Below are positions 1-9,039 of a DNA stretch of 37,504 nucleotides, one piece after another. A program made the translations under genes and the position numbers. This DNA comes from Burkholderia diffusa (GTDB lineage: Bacteria > Pseudomonadota > Gammaproteobacteria > Burkholderiales > Burkholderiaceae). The number at the start of each line of letters is the position of its first letter. The stretch's first letter is position 1. The stretch covers positions 1 through 37,504 of the forward strand of contig NZ_CABVPN010000042.1 in NCBI RefSeq assembly GCF_902499115.1, written 5' to 3'. The notes beneath the pieces are model-generated. The model had not been told where the DNA came from. It made no database searches and saw only the letters and a program-made list of their open reading frames with translations.

Positions 1-30
1 CTCAGCGCAGCGTTTACAACCATTCCTTCC

Positions 31-92
31 CCAAAACAAAAATGCCGTTCAGTCGCTTAACTGAACGGCATTACCGCGCAAGCGGGCTTTTT
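31..92 (-). terminator. Strong hairpin terminator downstream of def
   Basis: Positions 41-53 and 60-72 form a perfect 13-bp stem with a 6-nt loop. Read on the minus strand, the stem is followed by a T-rich stretch (complement of 31-40), as expected for an intrinsic terminator of the smc-zipA-ligA-def unit, whose last stop codon is at 131. A second small hairpin (CCGC-GCAA-GCGG, 74-85) is followed by GC and five T on the plus strand, so the region may stop transcription in both directions. Confidence 0.75.
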
Positions 93-130
93 CGTTTCGG
101 TACGGCGACGGCGCGCGCGGCCGCAGAAGA

Positions 131-664
131 TCAGTCGTCGTCGGCCGGATCAAGCCCTGGAAACAACACTTCGGTGAAGCCAAAGCGCGTGAAGTCGGTG
201 ATCCGCATCGGATACAGCTTGCCGATCAGGTGATCGTATTCGTGCTGGACGACCCGCGCGTGGAAGCCTTCGGCGACACGGTCGAGCTTCGCGCCGAACT
301 GGTCGAAGCCGCTGTAGCGCACCTTCGCATAGCGGCTGACGACGCCGCGCATGCCAGGCACCGACAGGCAGCCCTCCCAGCCCTCCTCCATATCCGGCGG
401 CATGTACTCGAGCTTCGGGTTGATCAGCACCGTCTCGGGCACGGGCGGCGCGTCCGGATAACGGTTGTTGCTGCCGAAGCCGAAGATGATGATCTGCAGA
501 CCGACGCCGATTTGCGGCGCGGCAAGCCCTGCACCGTTCGCGTGATGCATCGTCTCGAACATGTCCGCGACGATCTCGTGCAGTTCGGGGGTATCGAACC
601 GCTCGACCGGCTTGGCGACTTCGAGCAGGCGCGGATCGCCCATCTTCAGGATCTCGCGAATCAT
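131..664 (-). CDS. def: Peptide deformylase
   Basis: A 177-residue metalloenzyme that removes the formyl group from the N-terminal methionine of nascent proteins at the ribosome. The three family motifs are present in order: GAGLAAPQIG near residue 44, EGCLSVP near 97 (its Cys is a metal ligand), and the metal site QHEYDHLIG near 140. About 15 residues between motifs 1 and 2 (GFGSNNRYPDAPP) form an insertion typical of some proteobacterial second deformylases, so this may be one of two def genes in the genome. The ATG at 664 overlaps the ligA stop in an ATGA, which implies translational coupling. A longer open frame upstream runs antiparallel within ligA coding sequence and is not real. Confidence 0.95.
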   Translation of the reverse strand: MIREILKMGDPRLLEVAKPVERFDTPELHEIVADMFETMHHANGAGLAAPQIGVGLQIIIFGFGSNNRYPDAPPVPETVLINPKLEYMPPDMEEGWEGCLSVPGMRGVVSRYAKVRYSGFDQFGAKLDRVAEGFHARVVQHEYDHLIGKLYPMRITDFTRFGFTEVLFPGLDPADDD

Positions 665-2736
665 GGCGTGTTGCCCTCCAGGAGTTGGTGCAGTCCGTCT
701 TCGTCCAGCACGGGGATGCCGAGTTCCTCGGCCTTGGCGAGCTTGCTGCCGGCTTCGGCGCCCGCGACCACGTAATCCGTCTTCTTCGACACCGAGCCCG
801 CGACTTTCGCGCCCGCCGCTTCGAGCATCTCCTTCGCGGCGTCGCGCGTGAGCGTCGGCAGCGTGCCCGTCAGCACGACCGTCTTGCCGGCGAGCACGCC
901 CTGCGGCGCCTTCGGCGCGGGCGGGCCTTCGGGCCACGTGACCTTGCCGGGCGCACGCAACTGCTCGATCACCGTGCGGTTGTGCTCTTCCGCAAAGAAC
1001 TGGTGAATCGACTCGGCCACGATCGGTCCGACGTCGTTCACTTCGAGCAGTTCCTCGATCGACGCGTCCATGATCGGAGTCAGCGACCCGAAATGCTTCG
1101 CGAGGTCCTTCGCGGTCGATTCGCCGACATGGCGGATCCCGAGCCCGTAGATGAAGCGCGCGAGCGTCGTATGCTTCGCCTTTTCGAGCGAGTCGAGTAG
1201 ATTCTGTGCGGACTTCTCGGCGAACCGGTCGAGTTCCGCGAGCGTCGCGAAACCGAGATTGAACAGGTCGGCCGGCGTGCGCACGAGGTTCAGTTCGACG
1301 AGCTGATCGATGATCTTCTCTCCCAGCCCGTCGATGTCGAGCGCGCGGCGCTGCGCGAAGTGCCACAGCGCCTGCTTGCGCTGCGCCGGACAGAACAGGC
1401 CGCCCGTGCAGCGCGCGATCGCCTCATCGGGCAGGCGTTCGATCTTCGAGCCGCACACCGGGCACTCGGTCGGCATCACGAACTCGGTCGCATCGGCTGG
1501 CCGTCGGTCGAGCAGCGCACCGACGACTTCGGGGATCACGTCGCCCGCGCGCCGCACGATCACGGTATCGCCGATCCGGATGTCCTTGCGGCGCACTTCG
1601 TCCTCGTTGTGCAGCGTCGCGTTCGTTACCGTCGCGCCGCCGACGAACACCGGTTCGAGCCGTGCGACCGGCGTGATCGCGCCCGTGCGGCCGACCTGCA
1701 CGTCGATCGCGACGAGCTTCGTCAACGCTTCCTGCGCGGGGAACTTGTGCGCGAGCGCGAAGCGCGGCGCGCGCGACACGAAGCCGAGGCGGTCCTGCTC
1801 GTCGCGCCGGTTGACCTTGTAGACGACGCCGTCGATGTCGTACGGCAGCGACTCGCGCTTCTCGCCGACCTTGCGGAAGAAATCGAGCAGGCCGTCAGCG
1901 CCGCGCACGACCGCGCGTTCGCGGTTCACCGGCAGGCCGAGCGTTTCGTACCAGTCGAGCAGCGCGCTGTGCGTGTCCGGCATCGGCATCCCGTCGAGCA
2001 CGCCGATCCCGTACGAGAAGAACGACAACGGGCGCTGCGCGGTGATCTTCGGATCGAGCTGGCGCAGGCTGCCGGCCGCCGCATTGCGCGGATTCGCGAA
2101 TTCGCGCTGCTCGGCAGCGCGCTGGCGTTCGTTCAGGCGTGCGAAATCGCGCTTGAACATCAGCACCTCGCCGCGCACGTCGAGCACGGCCGGCACGTGC
2201 TTACCCTTCAGCTTCAGCGGGATCGAACGGATCGTGCGGACGTTCTCCGTCACGTCCTCGCCGGTCGTGCCGTCGCCGCGCGTCGATGCCTGCATGAACA
2301 CGCCGTGCTCGTAGCGCAACGAGATCGCGAGCCCGTCGAACTTCAGCTCGCATGCGTATTCGACCGGGTCCGTCACCGAGCCGGCGAGATCGGTCGTCTT
2401 GTCGAGCGCATCGGCGACGCGCTTGTCGAACGCGACGATGTCCTCGTCGGCGAAGCCGTTGTTCAACGACAGCATCGGCGCGTCATGGACGACCGGCGTG
2501 AAACCGCTCGCCACTTCGCCGCCGACGCGCTGCGTCGGTGAATCGGGCGTCACGAGTTCGGGATGATCGGTTTCGAGCTGCTTCAGCTCGCCAAAGAGCC
2601 GGTCATATTCGGCGTCGGGCAGATCCGGCTGGTCGAGCACGTAATAGGCGTAATTCGCCCGCTCGAGTTGATCGCGCAGCCACGCGGCACGCGCGTCGGG
2701 CTGGCTGGCTGGCGGTTCGGCTTGGGTTCGGGCCAT
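661..2736 (-). CDS. ligA: NAD-dependent DNA ligase
   Basis: A 691-residue NAD+-dependent DNA ligase that seals nicks in replication and repair. Domain order is complete: an N-terminal Ia domain with the YAYYVLD stretch, the adenylation domain with the KFDG motif (Lys132 forms the AMP adduct), an OB fold, a four-cysteine zinc finger (C425, C428, C443, C449), helix-hairpin-helix repeats, and a C-terminal BRCT domain (about 612-691). Length is normal for the family. It lies downstream of smc and zipA, and its TGA overlaps the def start by 4 nt, so it is probably co-transcribed with both sides. The ATG at 2736 gives the canonical N terminus. Confidence 0.97.
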   Translation of the reverse strand: MARTQAEPPASQPDARAAWLRDQLERANYAYYVLDQPDLPDAEYDRLFGELKQLETDHPELVTPDSPTQRVGGEVASGFTPVVHDAPMLSLNNGFADEDIVAFDKRVADALDKTTDLAGSVTDPVEYACELKFDGLAISLRYEHGVFMQASTRGDGTTGEDVTENVRTIRSIPLKLKGKHVPAVLDVRGEVLMFKRDFARLNERQRAAEQREFANPRNAAAGSLRQLDPKITAQRPLSFFSYGIGVLDGMPMPDTHSALLDWYETLGLPVNRERAVVRGADGLLDFFRKVGEKRESLPYDIDGVVYKVNRRDEQDRLGFVSRAPRFALAHKFPAQEALTKLVAIDVQVGRTGAITPVARLEPVFVGGATVTNATLHNEDEVRRKDIRIGDTVIVRRAGDVIPEVVGALLDRRPADATEFVMPTECPVCGSKIERLPDEAIARCTGGLFCPAQRKQALWHFAQRRALDIDGLGEKIIDQLVELNLVRTPADLFNLGFATLAELDRFAEKSAQNLLDSLEKAKHTTLARFIYGLGIRHVGESTAKDLAKHFGSLTPIMDASIEELLEVNDVGPIVAESIHQFFAEEHNRTVIEQLRAPGKVTWPEGPPAPKAPQGVLAGKTVVLTGTLPTLTRDAAKEMLEAAGAKVAGSVSKKTDYVVAGAEAGSKLAKAEELGIPVLDEDGLHQLLEGNTP

Positions 2737-2870
2737 GCTGGCGGCAATTCGCTCTGAAAAATCGGATGTTCGATTATCTCAGTTTGACGCCGCGGCGGGG
2801 GCACGCGATGCGTGCCGCGCAGGCCCGCTGCAGTCCACGCAGACGGTGTGTGCGGCGCTGCAACGACAAC

Positions 2871-2897
2871 GGGCGACGGCACCGCAAGCCGTCGCCC
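2871..2897 (-). other. Perfect hairpin between zipA and ligA
   Basis: A 10-bp perfect stem (2871-2880 with 2888-2897) and 7-nt loop lie in the 171-nt gap between zipA and ligA, 11 nt after the zipA stop. There is no T-run on the minus-strand 3' side, so it is not a canonical terminator. It could be an attenuator, an RNA-processing site or a 3'-end-stabilising hairpin for zipA mRNA. Confidence 0.5.
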
Positions 2898-2907
2898 GTG
2901 AAACGCG

Positions 2908-4203
2908 TTACTGGCTGAAGAGGCGGCGCGTGACCGGCGAACCGGCCGGGATGCCCGCTTCCTCGAGCTTCGCGTACAGCTTCATGAGTTGCTGGTCGAT
3001 CGCCACCAGCGTCGATTCCGGCAGCGGCCGGCGCGAATCGTCGACGACCCGCGCACCGATCCGCTCGGACAGCGACTTCGCGTAGTCGCACATCAGCCGG
3101 AACGGCAGGATGTCCTCTTCGGCAACCGGCACGTCGAGCACCAGCGTAATCATGTTGCCGCCCTTGTAGGTCAGGTCGTCCCGCAGGAAGTTCGTGTCGC
3201 CGAACTGCAGCATGAACACGGGGTTCTGCTTCGCGTCGAGCTTCACGAAGCGCGTGCCGTCACGCGAGAGCAGCAGCCCGTCCTGCGAAGCGACGGCCTG
3301 CACGTAGTTCGCCGACCACGGCGCGCCGTCCGACATCACGTTGATCGACAACTGCGCGTCGCACTGCGCGGCAAAGCCGTCGAGTTCGCGCGCCATCGCG
3401 ACCGTCTCCATCATGTCCGGGAATTCCGGTGCGCCGTCGATCGCGTCGGCGAACTGCTGGACGCCCGTCACGAATTCGGAGAATTCGAGTTCGTTGAGCG
3501 CGCCGCTACGGTTCGCGAGCTGCGCGGCCGCGCGCAGCTCTTCATAGCGCACGCCGTTCTGCAGCAGCTCCCACTGGCCGCCTTCCGGCTTGCCTTCGAT
3601 ATGCACGGGCTTGCTGCCCGCGCGGCGCAGCCGCTGCGCGACCGGCAGGATCTTGTCGCCCGGCAACGGCGCGCCGAGGCGAATCGGCACGATGCAGTCG
3701 ATCCGGCGGTCGACGATCGCCGGCGGCGCCGACGAAATCGTCGTCGCGGCCGGCAGCACGGGTTCAGCCGGTTCGTTCGACGCATCGGCGGCCGGTGCTT
3801 CCTGCGTGGCGGCGACCGCACCTTCGTCGACGGCCTGCTCGGCCGACTCGGTCGACGCCGACGGCGCGTCGACCCCGGCGGCCTCGGCCTGCAGGTCGGC
3901 CGGCGTGTCGGCAGGCGCCACGCCGCCGAAGGTCGGCTCGACGCGCGCGGCTTCGCCGGATGCGCTCGCGGCAGCGGCGGCCGGTGCCGGCGCCGCGGAT
4001 TCGCGGCGCACGGGCTGGCGCACCGGCTCGATGAACGGCAGCTCTTCGTCGCGCTCGGGGCGATTCATCGCCTCGGCCGTCTCTTCCGGCATCGGGCGAG
4101 GCATCCTGCGCCGCACCTTCGCGCTCTGCCAGGCGTTGTAGACCACGACGCCGCCCACCACGACGGCGCCCGCGCCGATCAATCCGAGTGTCAACTCGTC
4201 CAT
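2908..4203 (-). CDS. zipA: Cell division protein ZipA-like, FtsZ-binding
   Basis: A 431-residue inner-membrane protein expected to tether FtsZ to the membrane at the division site. Residues about 4-22 form one membrane helix after a four-residue periplasmic end, followed by basic residues (KVRRRMPR). Next comes an Ala/Pro/Glu-rich low-complexity linker to about residue 160, then a C-terminal globular domain from about 166 (DCIVPIRLG onward) resembling the ZipA FtsZ-binding domain. The domain is divergent from that of E. coli, so context is important: it sits between smc and ligA, the order seen in many gammaproteobacteria. I chose the ATG at 4203 because it begins right at the membrane helix; a start 51 nt upstream adds only basic residues. 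Confidence 0.8.
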   Translation of the reverse strand: MDELTLGLIGAGAVVVGGVVVYNAWQSAKVRRRMPRPMPEETAEAMNRPERDEELPFIEPVRQPVRRESAAPAPAAAAASASGEAARVEPTFGGVAPADTPADLQAEAAGVDAPSASTESAEQAVDEGAVAATQEAPAADASNEPAEPVLPAATTISSAPPAIVDRRIDCIVPIRLGAPLPGDKILPVAQRLRRAGSKPVHIEGKPEGGQWELLQNGVRYEELRAAAQLANRSGALNELEFSEFVTGVQQFADAIDGAPEFPDMMETVAMARELDGFAAQCDAQLSINVMSDGAPWSANYVQAVASQDGLLLSRDGTRFVKLDAKQNPVFMLQFGDTNFLRDDLTYKGGNMITLVLDVPVAEEDILPFRLMCDYAKSLSERIGARVVDDSRRPLPESTLVAIDQQLMKLYAKLEEAGIPAGSPVTRRLFSQ

Positions 4204-4288
4204 GCACGCTCCATCAGCAATTCTTGTTCGTCGGACTCGCGAACGGGCGCCCATGCGCCACGCGAACGCGGTCCGGTTTCGTCAAACG

Positions 4289-7200
4289 TCAATTCTGGGC
4301 AAAACCCGCGGCGGTTTCCATGTCCACCGCGACGATCCGCGACACGCCCTGCTCCTGCATCGTCACGCCGATCAGCTGCTGCGCCATCTCCATCGCGATC
4401 TTGTTGTGCGAGATGAAGAGGAACTGCGTCTTGTCGGACATCGCGCGCACCAGATTCGCGAAACGCTCGGTGTTCGCGTCGTCGAGCGGCGCGTCGACCT
4501 CGTCGAGCAGACAGAACGGCGCCGGGTTCAGCTGGAACATCGCGAACACCAGCGCGGTCGCGGTCAGCGCCTTTTCGCCGCCCGACAGCAGGTGGATGGT
4601 CGCGTTCTTCTTGCCCGGCGGCTGCGCCATCACCTGCACGCCCGCATCGAGGATCTCGTCGCCCGTCATGATCAGCTTCGCCTGGCCGCCGCCGAACAGG
4701 CGCGGGAACAGATCGCTGAAGTGACGGTTGACCTCGTCGAAGGTGCCCTGCAGCAGCGTGCGGGTTTCCTGGTCGATCTTGTGGATCGCATCCTCGAGCG
4801 TCGTGATCGCGTCGGTCAGGTCGGCCGACTGCGCATCGAGGAACACCTTGCGCTCGCTCGCGGCCTTCAGTTCGTCGAGCGCGGCCATGTTGACCGGACC
4901 CAGCGCGTTGATCGCGTTGTTCAGGCGCGTGACCTCGCCCTGCAGATACGACGGCTTCAGGTCCGGCGTCAGCTTCTCGCGCAGCGCTTCCTCGTCGACC
5001 TCGGCCGCCGCGAGCTGCTCGGCGAACTGCTCGACGGACAGGCGCGCGGCCTGCTCCTTCAGCTGCAGCTCGGTGATGCGGTCCCGCAGCGGCTGCAGCG
5101 AACGCTCGGCGACGAGACGCTGCTCGTCCGAGGCGCGCAGCTTTGCCGTCAGGTCGTCGAGTTCGATCCGCGCGGCCTGCAACGCCTCTTCCTTCACCGC
5201 GCGAATTTCGAGCGCATCCTGCAGGCCCGTGTGCGCGGTCTGCTCGTTGATCGTTTCGAGTTCGGCGCGCGCATCTTCCAGCGACGCGGCGACGCGCTCG
5301 CTCTGCTCGTGCGCGACCTGGATGCTGCGCTTGAGCTCGTCGATCCGCGTGACCGCGTTGCGCGCGGCAAAGCGTGCGTCGTTCGCGCCGCGCTCGAGGT
5401 CGCGCGCTTCCTGGCGCGCCTGCGTCAGCGATTCGTCGAGCGCCTCGAATGCGAGCTGGTTGTCCTCGAAGCGCGCCTGCAGTTCGGCGAGTTCGCCGTC
5501 GAAACGCTCGAAATTCGCTTCCGATTCCGCGCGCAGCGCACGCTGCTCGTCGATCTGCGCGCCGATTTCCTCGAGCTCCTCGCGGATCTGCGTGCTGCGC
5601 TGCATGTAGCGCTCATGCGCCTGCGCGAGCTTCAGCACGTCCATCTGCAGTGCGTGCACGCGCTGCGTCGCGCGTTCGGCCTGCGCGCGCACGTCACCGA
5701 GCGCCTGCGTGGCCTGCGTATGCGCGGCCTCCGCCCGCACGGCGGCGGTGCGGGCCTCGTCGGCGAGCAGCGCCTGCGCGCGCACCTGGCGCGTCAGGTT
5801 CTCGATTTCCTGCTGGCGGGCCAGCATCCCGGCCTGCTCCGAATCGGCCGCGTACAACTGCACGCCGACACGCGTGACGATGTGGCCGGCCTTGACGACG
5901 AACGCGCCGCCGGCCGGCAGTTGCGCGCGCGTCGCGAGCGCCTGCGCGACGTCGTCGGCGACGTATACGTTGCCGAGCCAGTCGTTCAGCACCGCACGGA
6001 TGCCCGCATCGTCGATGCGCACGAGCGACAGCACCGGGCGCAGCCCGGCCGCGGCGGCCGGCGGCTCACCTGCCGCGGGCGGCGCGTAGAACGCGAGCTT
6101 CGCGGGCGGCGCATCAGTCGCGAACGCCTTCACCCAGTCGAGATTCGACACTTCGAGCGCCGCCAGGCGCTCGCGCAGCACGGCCTCGAGCGCGGCTTCC
6201 CAGCCAGCCTCGACGTGCAGCTTCTTCCAGAGACGCGGCAGCGCGCCGAGCTCGTGCTTGTCGAGCCACGGCTGGATCTTGCCTTCGGTCTGCACGTTCT
6301 CCTGCAGCTGCTTGAGCGCGGCGAGCCGCGCCTCGAGCTGGTGGATCTGCGCGCTTTCGGCCTGCACGCGCTCCTGCGCGGCACGGCGTTCGCCGTCGAG
6401 GCGCGGCAGCGCGTCCTGCGCATCGGTCAGGCGTGCCTGGGCTTCCGCGAGAATCTCTTCCTGCTCGGCGAGCTGCATGCGCAACTCCTCGAGCTGCGCT
6501 TCGTCCGGCGCGTCGAGCCCGCCCGCCTCGGACTTCAGGCGCTCGTGGCGTTGCTGAAGCTGCTGGAGCTGCTGGTCGGCATTGCGCTGGTGCGCGGCCT
6601 CGAGCTTCAGCGACTGTTCGGTCTGCGCGATCCGCGCGCGCTCGTCGTTGAGCTGCGCCTGCGCATCGCGCCATTTCGCCTCGAGCGCCGGCAGCGCGTC
6701 GTGCTTCGCGGCCGCGTTGTCTTCAGCGAGCGCGGCCTTCTCGTCGGCCATCGCGCGCGCCTCTTCGGCTTCCTCGAGCTCGTCCTGCGCCTTCTCGGCC
6801 TGCGCGCGCCATTGCTCGCGCTGCGCGTTCAGCGCGGCGATCTGCGCCTGCACGCGGTTGCGCGATTCGACGATGAACTTGATCTCGGCCTCGAGGCGGC
6901 TCACTTCGGCGTTCGCCTCGTAGAGCGCGCCCTGCGCGCCCTGCATCGCGTCGCTCGCCGAATAATGCGCGACCCGCAACGTCTCGAGCTGCGACTCGAC
7001 CTCGCGCAGCTTCGCCGTCTGCGCCTCGAGGTCGATCTGCGCCTGCTCGATCGCGCGCTGCTGCTTCTGCTGCTCGCTCGCGGCCTCGTTCTTGCGCAGC
7101 AGCCACAACAGGCGCTGCTTCTCCTCGCCGTCGGCGACGAGTTCCTTGTATTTGGTCGCGACGACGGCCTGCGCCTCGAGTTTCTCGAGGTTGGCGCCGA

Positions 7201-7801
7201 GCTCGCGGACGATGTCCTCGACGCGCGTCAGGTTCTCGCGCGTGTCGTGCAGGCGGTTCTCGGTCTCGCGGCGGCGCTCCTTGTACTTCGACACGCCCGC
7301 GGCTTCCTCGAGGAACACGCGCAACTCTTCCGGCTTCGCCTCGATGATCCGCGCGATCATGCCCTGGCCGATGATCGCGTACGCGCGTGGGCCGAGGCCC
7401 GTGCCGAGGAAGATGTCCTGGATGTCGCGGCGGCGCGCCGGCAGGTTGTTGATGTAGTAGCTCGACGTGCCGTCGCGCGTCAGCACGCGCTTCACGGCGA
7501 TCTCGCCGTACTGGCCCCACTGCCCGGCCGCGCGGCCGTCGGAGTTGTCGAAGATCAGTTCGACGCTGGCCCGGCTGCCGGGCTTGCGTGCGGTCGAGCC
7601 GTTGAAGATCACGTCCTGCATCGACTCGCCGCGCAGCTCGGACGCGCGCGACTCGCCGAGCACCCAGCGCACGGCATCGATGATGTTGGACTTGCCGCAC
7701 CCGTTCGGGCCCACCACGCCGACAAGCTGGCCCGGAACCTGGAAATGCGTGGGATCGACAAAGGATTTGAAGCCAGCGAGTTTGATCGAGCTCAGACGCA
7801 C
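4289..7801 (-). CDS. smc: Chromosome segregation ATPase SMC
   Basis: A 1170-residue SMC ATPase that, with kleisin ScpA and ScpB, organises and segregates the chromosome. The N terminus carries Walker A (GPNGCGKSNI, about residues 31-40). Two long coiled-coil arms flank a hinge around residues 500-660. The C-terminal head has the ABC signature LLSGGEKAL (about 1070) and Walker B CLLDEVDAPLDD (about 1095). The start is the GTG at 7801, giving V/MRLSSIKLAGFKSF, the conserved SMC N terminus. No good Shine-Dalgarno lies ahead of it, and the in-frame upstream extension to 8047 is arginine-rich noise. It is the first gene of the smc-zipA-ligA-def unit, 85 nt ahead of zipA. Confidence 0.97.
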   Translation of the reverse strand: MRLSSIKLAGFKSFVDPTHFQVPGQLVGVVGPNGCGKSNIIDAVRWVLGESRASELRGESMQDVIFNGSTARKPGSRASVELIFDNSDGRAAGQWGQYGEIAVKRVLTRDGTSSYYINNLPARRRDIQDIFLGTGLGPRAYAIIGQGMIARIIEAKPEELRVFLEEAAGVSKYKERRRETENRLHDTRENLTRVEDIVRELGANLEKLEAQAVVATKYKELVADGEEKQRLLWLLRKNEAASEQQKQQRAIEQAQIDLEAQTAKLREVESQLETLRVAHYSASDAMQGAQGALYEANAEVSRLEAEIKFIVESRNRVQAQIAALNAQREQWRAQAEKAQDELEEAEEARAMADEKAALAEDNAAAKHDALPALEAKWRDAQAQLNDERARIAQTEQSLKLEAAHQRNADQQLQQLQQRHERLKSEAGGLDAPDEAQLEELRMQLAEQEEILAEAQARLTDAQDALPRLDGERRAAQERVQAESAQIHQLEARLAALKQLQENVQTEGKIQPWLDKHELGALPRLWKKLHVEAGWEAALEAVLRERLAALEVSNLDWVKAFATDAPPAKLAFYAPPAAGEPPAAAAGLRPVLSLVRIDDAGIRAVLNDWLGNVYVADDVAQALATRAQLPAGGAFVVKAGHIVTRVGVQLYAADSEQAGMLARQQEIENLTRQVRAQALLADEARTAAVRAEAAHTQATQALGDVRAQAERATQRVHALQMDVLKLAQAHERYMQRSTQIREELEEIGAQIDEQRALRAESEANFERFDGELAELQARFEDNQLAFEALDESLTQARQEARDLERGANDARFAARNAVTRIDELKRSIQVAHEQSERVAASLEDARAELETINEQTAHTGLQDALEIRAVKEEALQAARIELDDLTAKLRASDEQRLVAERSLQPLRDRITELQLKEQAARLSVEQFAEQLAAAEVDEEALREKLTPDLKPSYLQGEVTRLNNAINALGPVNMAALDELKAASERKVFLDAQSADLTDAITTLEDAIHKIDQETRTLLQGTFDEVNRHFSDLFPRLFGGGQAKLIMTGDEILDAGVQVMAQPPGKKNATIHLLSGGEKALTATALVFAMFQLNPAPFCLLDEVDAPLDDANTERFANLVRAMSDKTQFLFISHNKIAMEMAQQLIGVTMQEQGVSRIVAVDMETAAGFAQN

Positions 7802-7940
7802 GGCGGTATCGGATGTGAAGAAGGTGTGAAACGGACGGGGCCGCGACGCGCGGGGCCGGACGGCCCGTGCGCGCGATGCGCCCCGGAATTCAAAAGCGGG
7901 GCCGCGCGCATCCAGCGTTGGGCCCCGCAAACGGCTTCCA

Positions 7941-8882
7941 TCATACCATCGCGCGTGCGCCGTCCCGCCCGTCGCCGGGTTTGCCCGACGCCGGCGCGGC
8001 ACGATGGACCCGGCTCGACAGCAGCGTCGCCAGCACGATGCACGCACCGCCCACCCACTCGCGCGCCGTCGGCAGTTCGTTCGCGAACACCCACGCGGAC
8101 AGCGCGGTGATCACGATCTCGAACAGCATGATGATCGACGCGCGATTCGCCGGCACACGCGCGAGGCCATATTGCACGAGCAGGTTGTTCGCCGCCATCG
8201 TCACGCCGATCGCGGCGACGATCAGCGCGGCGACGCCGAGCTGACCGCCCGCAGGCGCGGCCGGCAGCCCCTCGAACAGCGATGCGATCGCGCCGAACAC
8301 CGCTGCGCCGCCGAACAGCGTCGCCGTGCGCATTTCGGCGCGCATGTCCGGCAGCTCGCGGCTCGCCTTGATCACGAGCACGTTGCTCATCGCGAAACTC
8401 AGGCCGGCCGCGAGCCCCGCCCATTCGGCCGGATTGGCCGGCAGCGGCATGCCGAGGTTCGGCGACCACAGCATCAGCATGGCGCCGCCGATCGACAGCG
8501 CCGCGAGCCCCACGCCGGCCCAGGTCAGCCGCTCGCGCAGCAGGAAGTGCGCGTAGATCGCGGTCCAGGCGGGCGTCAGGTAGAACAGCAGCATCACGCG
8601 CAGCACTTCACCGTGGATCGTGCCCCACACGAAGCCGAGGTTCGTCACGCCCGCCGTGATCGCGATGCCTGGCAGCACCCAGTGCCAGCGCAGCGTGGCG
8701 ATCGTGCGGTGCCGCACGACAACCACGAACAGGAAAGCGACGGCGCTCGTCAGCGCGCTCGCCAGCGTGCCGGTGAGCCCGAGCGACGCGAGGATCCGCA
8801 GCGGATACCAGATCAGGCCCCATACCGACGCGCCGATCAGGATGGCCAGCGTCGGCAGGCTGCCGCGTACCGCGTTGTTCAT
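7941..8882 (-). CDS. EamA/DMT-family inner-membrane transporter
   Basis: A 313-residue integral membrane protein with about ten hydrophobic helices arranged as two EamA repeats, the pattern of drug/metabolite exporters of the RhtA/YdcZ type. The N terminus (SLPTLAILIGASVWGLIWYP) and the second-repeat segment (ANNLLVQYGLARVPANRASI) are typical. The substrate cannot be read from sequence; family members export amino acids or other small metabolites. The ATG at 8882 follows an AAGGG element, and a longer frame to 8948 has no support. It is divergent from dapC across 157 bp and co-oriented with smc (139-nt gap), so it may be read into smc. The tail beyond residue 295 is short and polar. Confidence 0.85.
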   Translation of the reverse strand: MNNAVRGSLPTLAILIGASVWGLIWYPLRILASLGLTGTLASALTSAVAFLFVVVVRHRTIATLRWHWVLPGIAITAGVTNLGFVWGTIHGEVLRVMLLFYLTPAWTAIYAHFLLRERLTWAGVGLAALSIGGAMLMLWSPNLGMPLPANPAEWAGLAAGLSFAMSNVLVIKASRELPDMRAEMRTATLFGGAAVFGAIASLFEGLPAAPAGGQLGVAALIVAAIGVTMAANNLLVQYGLARVPANRASIIMLFEIVITALSAWVFANELPTAREWVGGACIVLATLLSSRVHRAAPASGKPGDGRDGARAMV

Positions 8883-8950
8883 TGTTCGACACCCTTTATT
8901 CGACCGGCCCGGCCGCCGTTCCGGCGGGCCGTGACCGCATTGCATCACGC

Positions 8951-8956
8951 TATAAT
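8951..8956 (+). promoter_or_regulatory. Candidate -10 element of the dapC promoter
   Basis: A perfect TATAAT lies 83 nt ahead of the dapC ATG in the intergenic region shared with the divergent EamA gene. No good -35 hexamer is seen at 16-18 nt spacing, so this is a candidate only. A start near 8963 would give a leader of about 77 nt. Confidence 0.45.
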
Positions 8957-9039
8957 CGTCCGCTGCGACCCGCGCGCCGTAGGCGCCCGCTCGCTGCCGT
9001 GCGGCACCCGCGCCGCCCCTTTCGCTCCAACCGGCCGCG

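Noticed and set aside
7802..8047. An 82-residue N-terminal extension of SMC
   Set aside because: It is Arg/Pro-rich and unlike any SMC N terminus; the conserved start RLSSIKLAGFKSF begins right after the GTG at 7801.
4202..8110. A 1302-codon open frame on the plus strand
   Set aside because: It is fully antisense to smc, whose conserved motifs span the same DNA. The translation is Arg/Leu/Glu-rich mirror sequence typical of the reverse frame in high-GC DNA.
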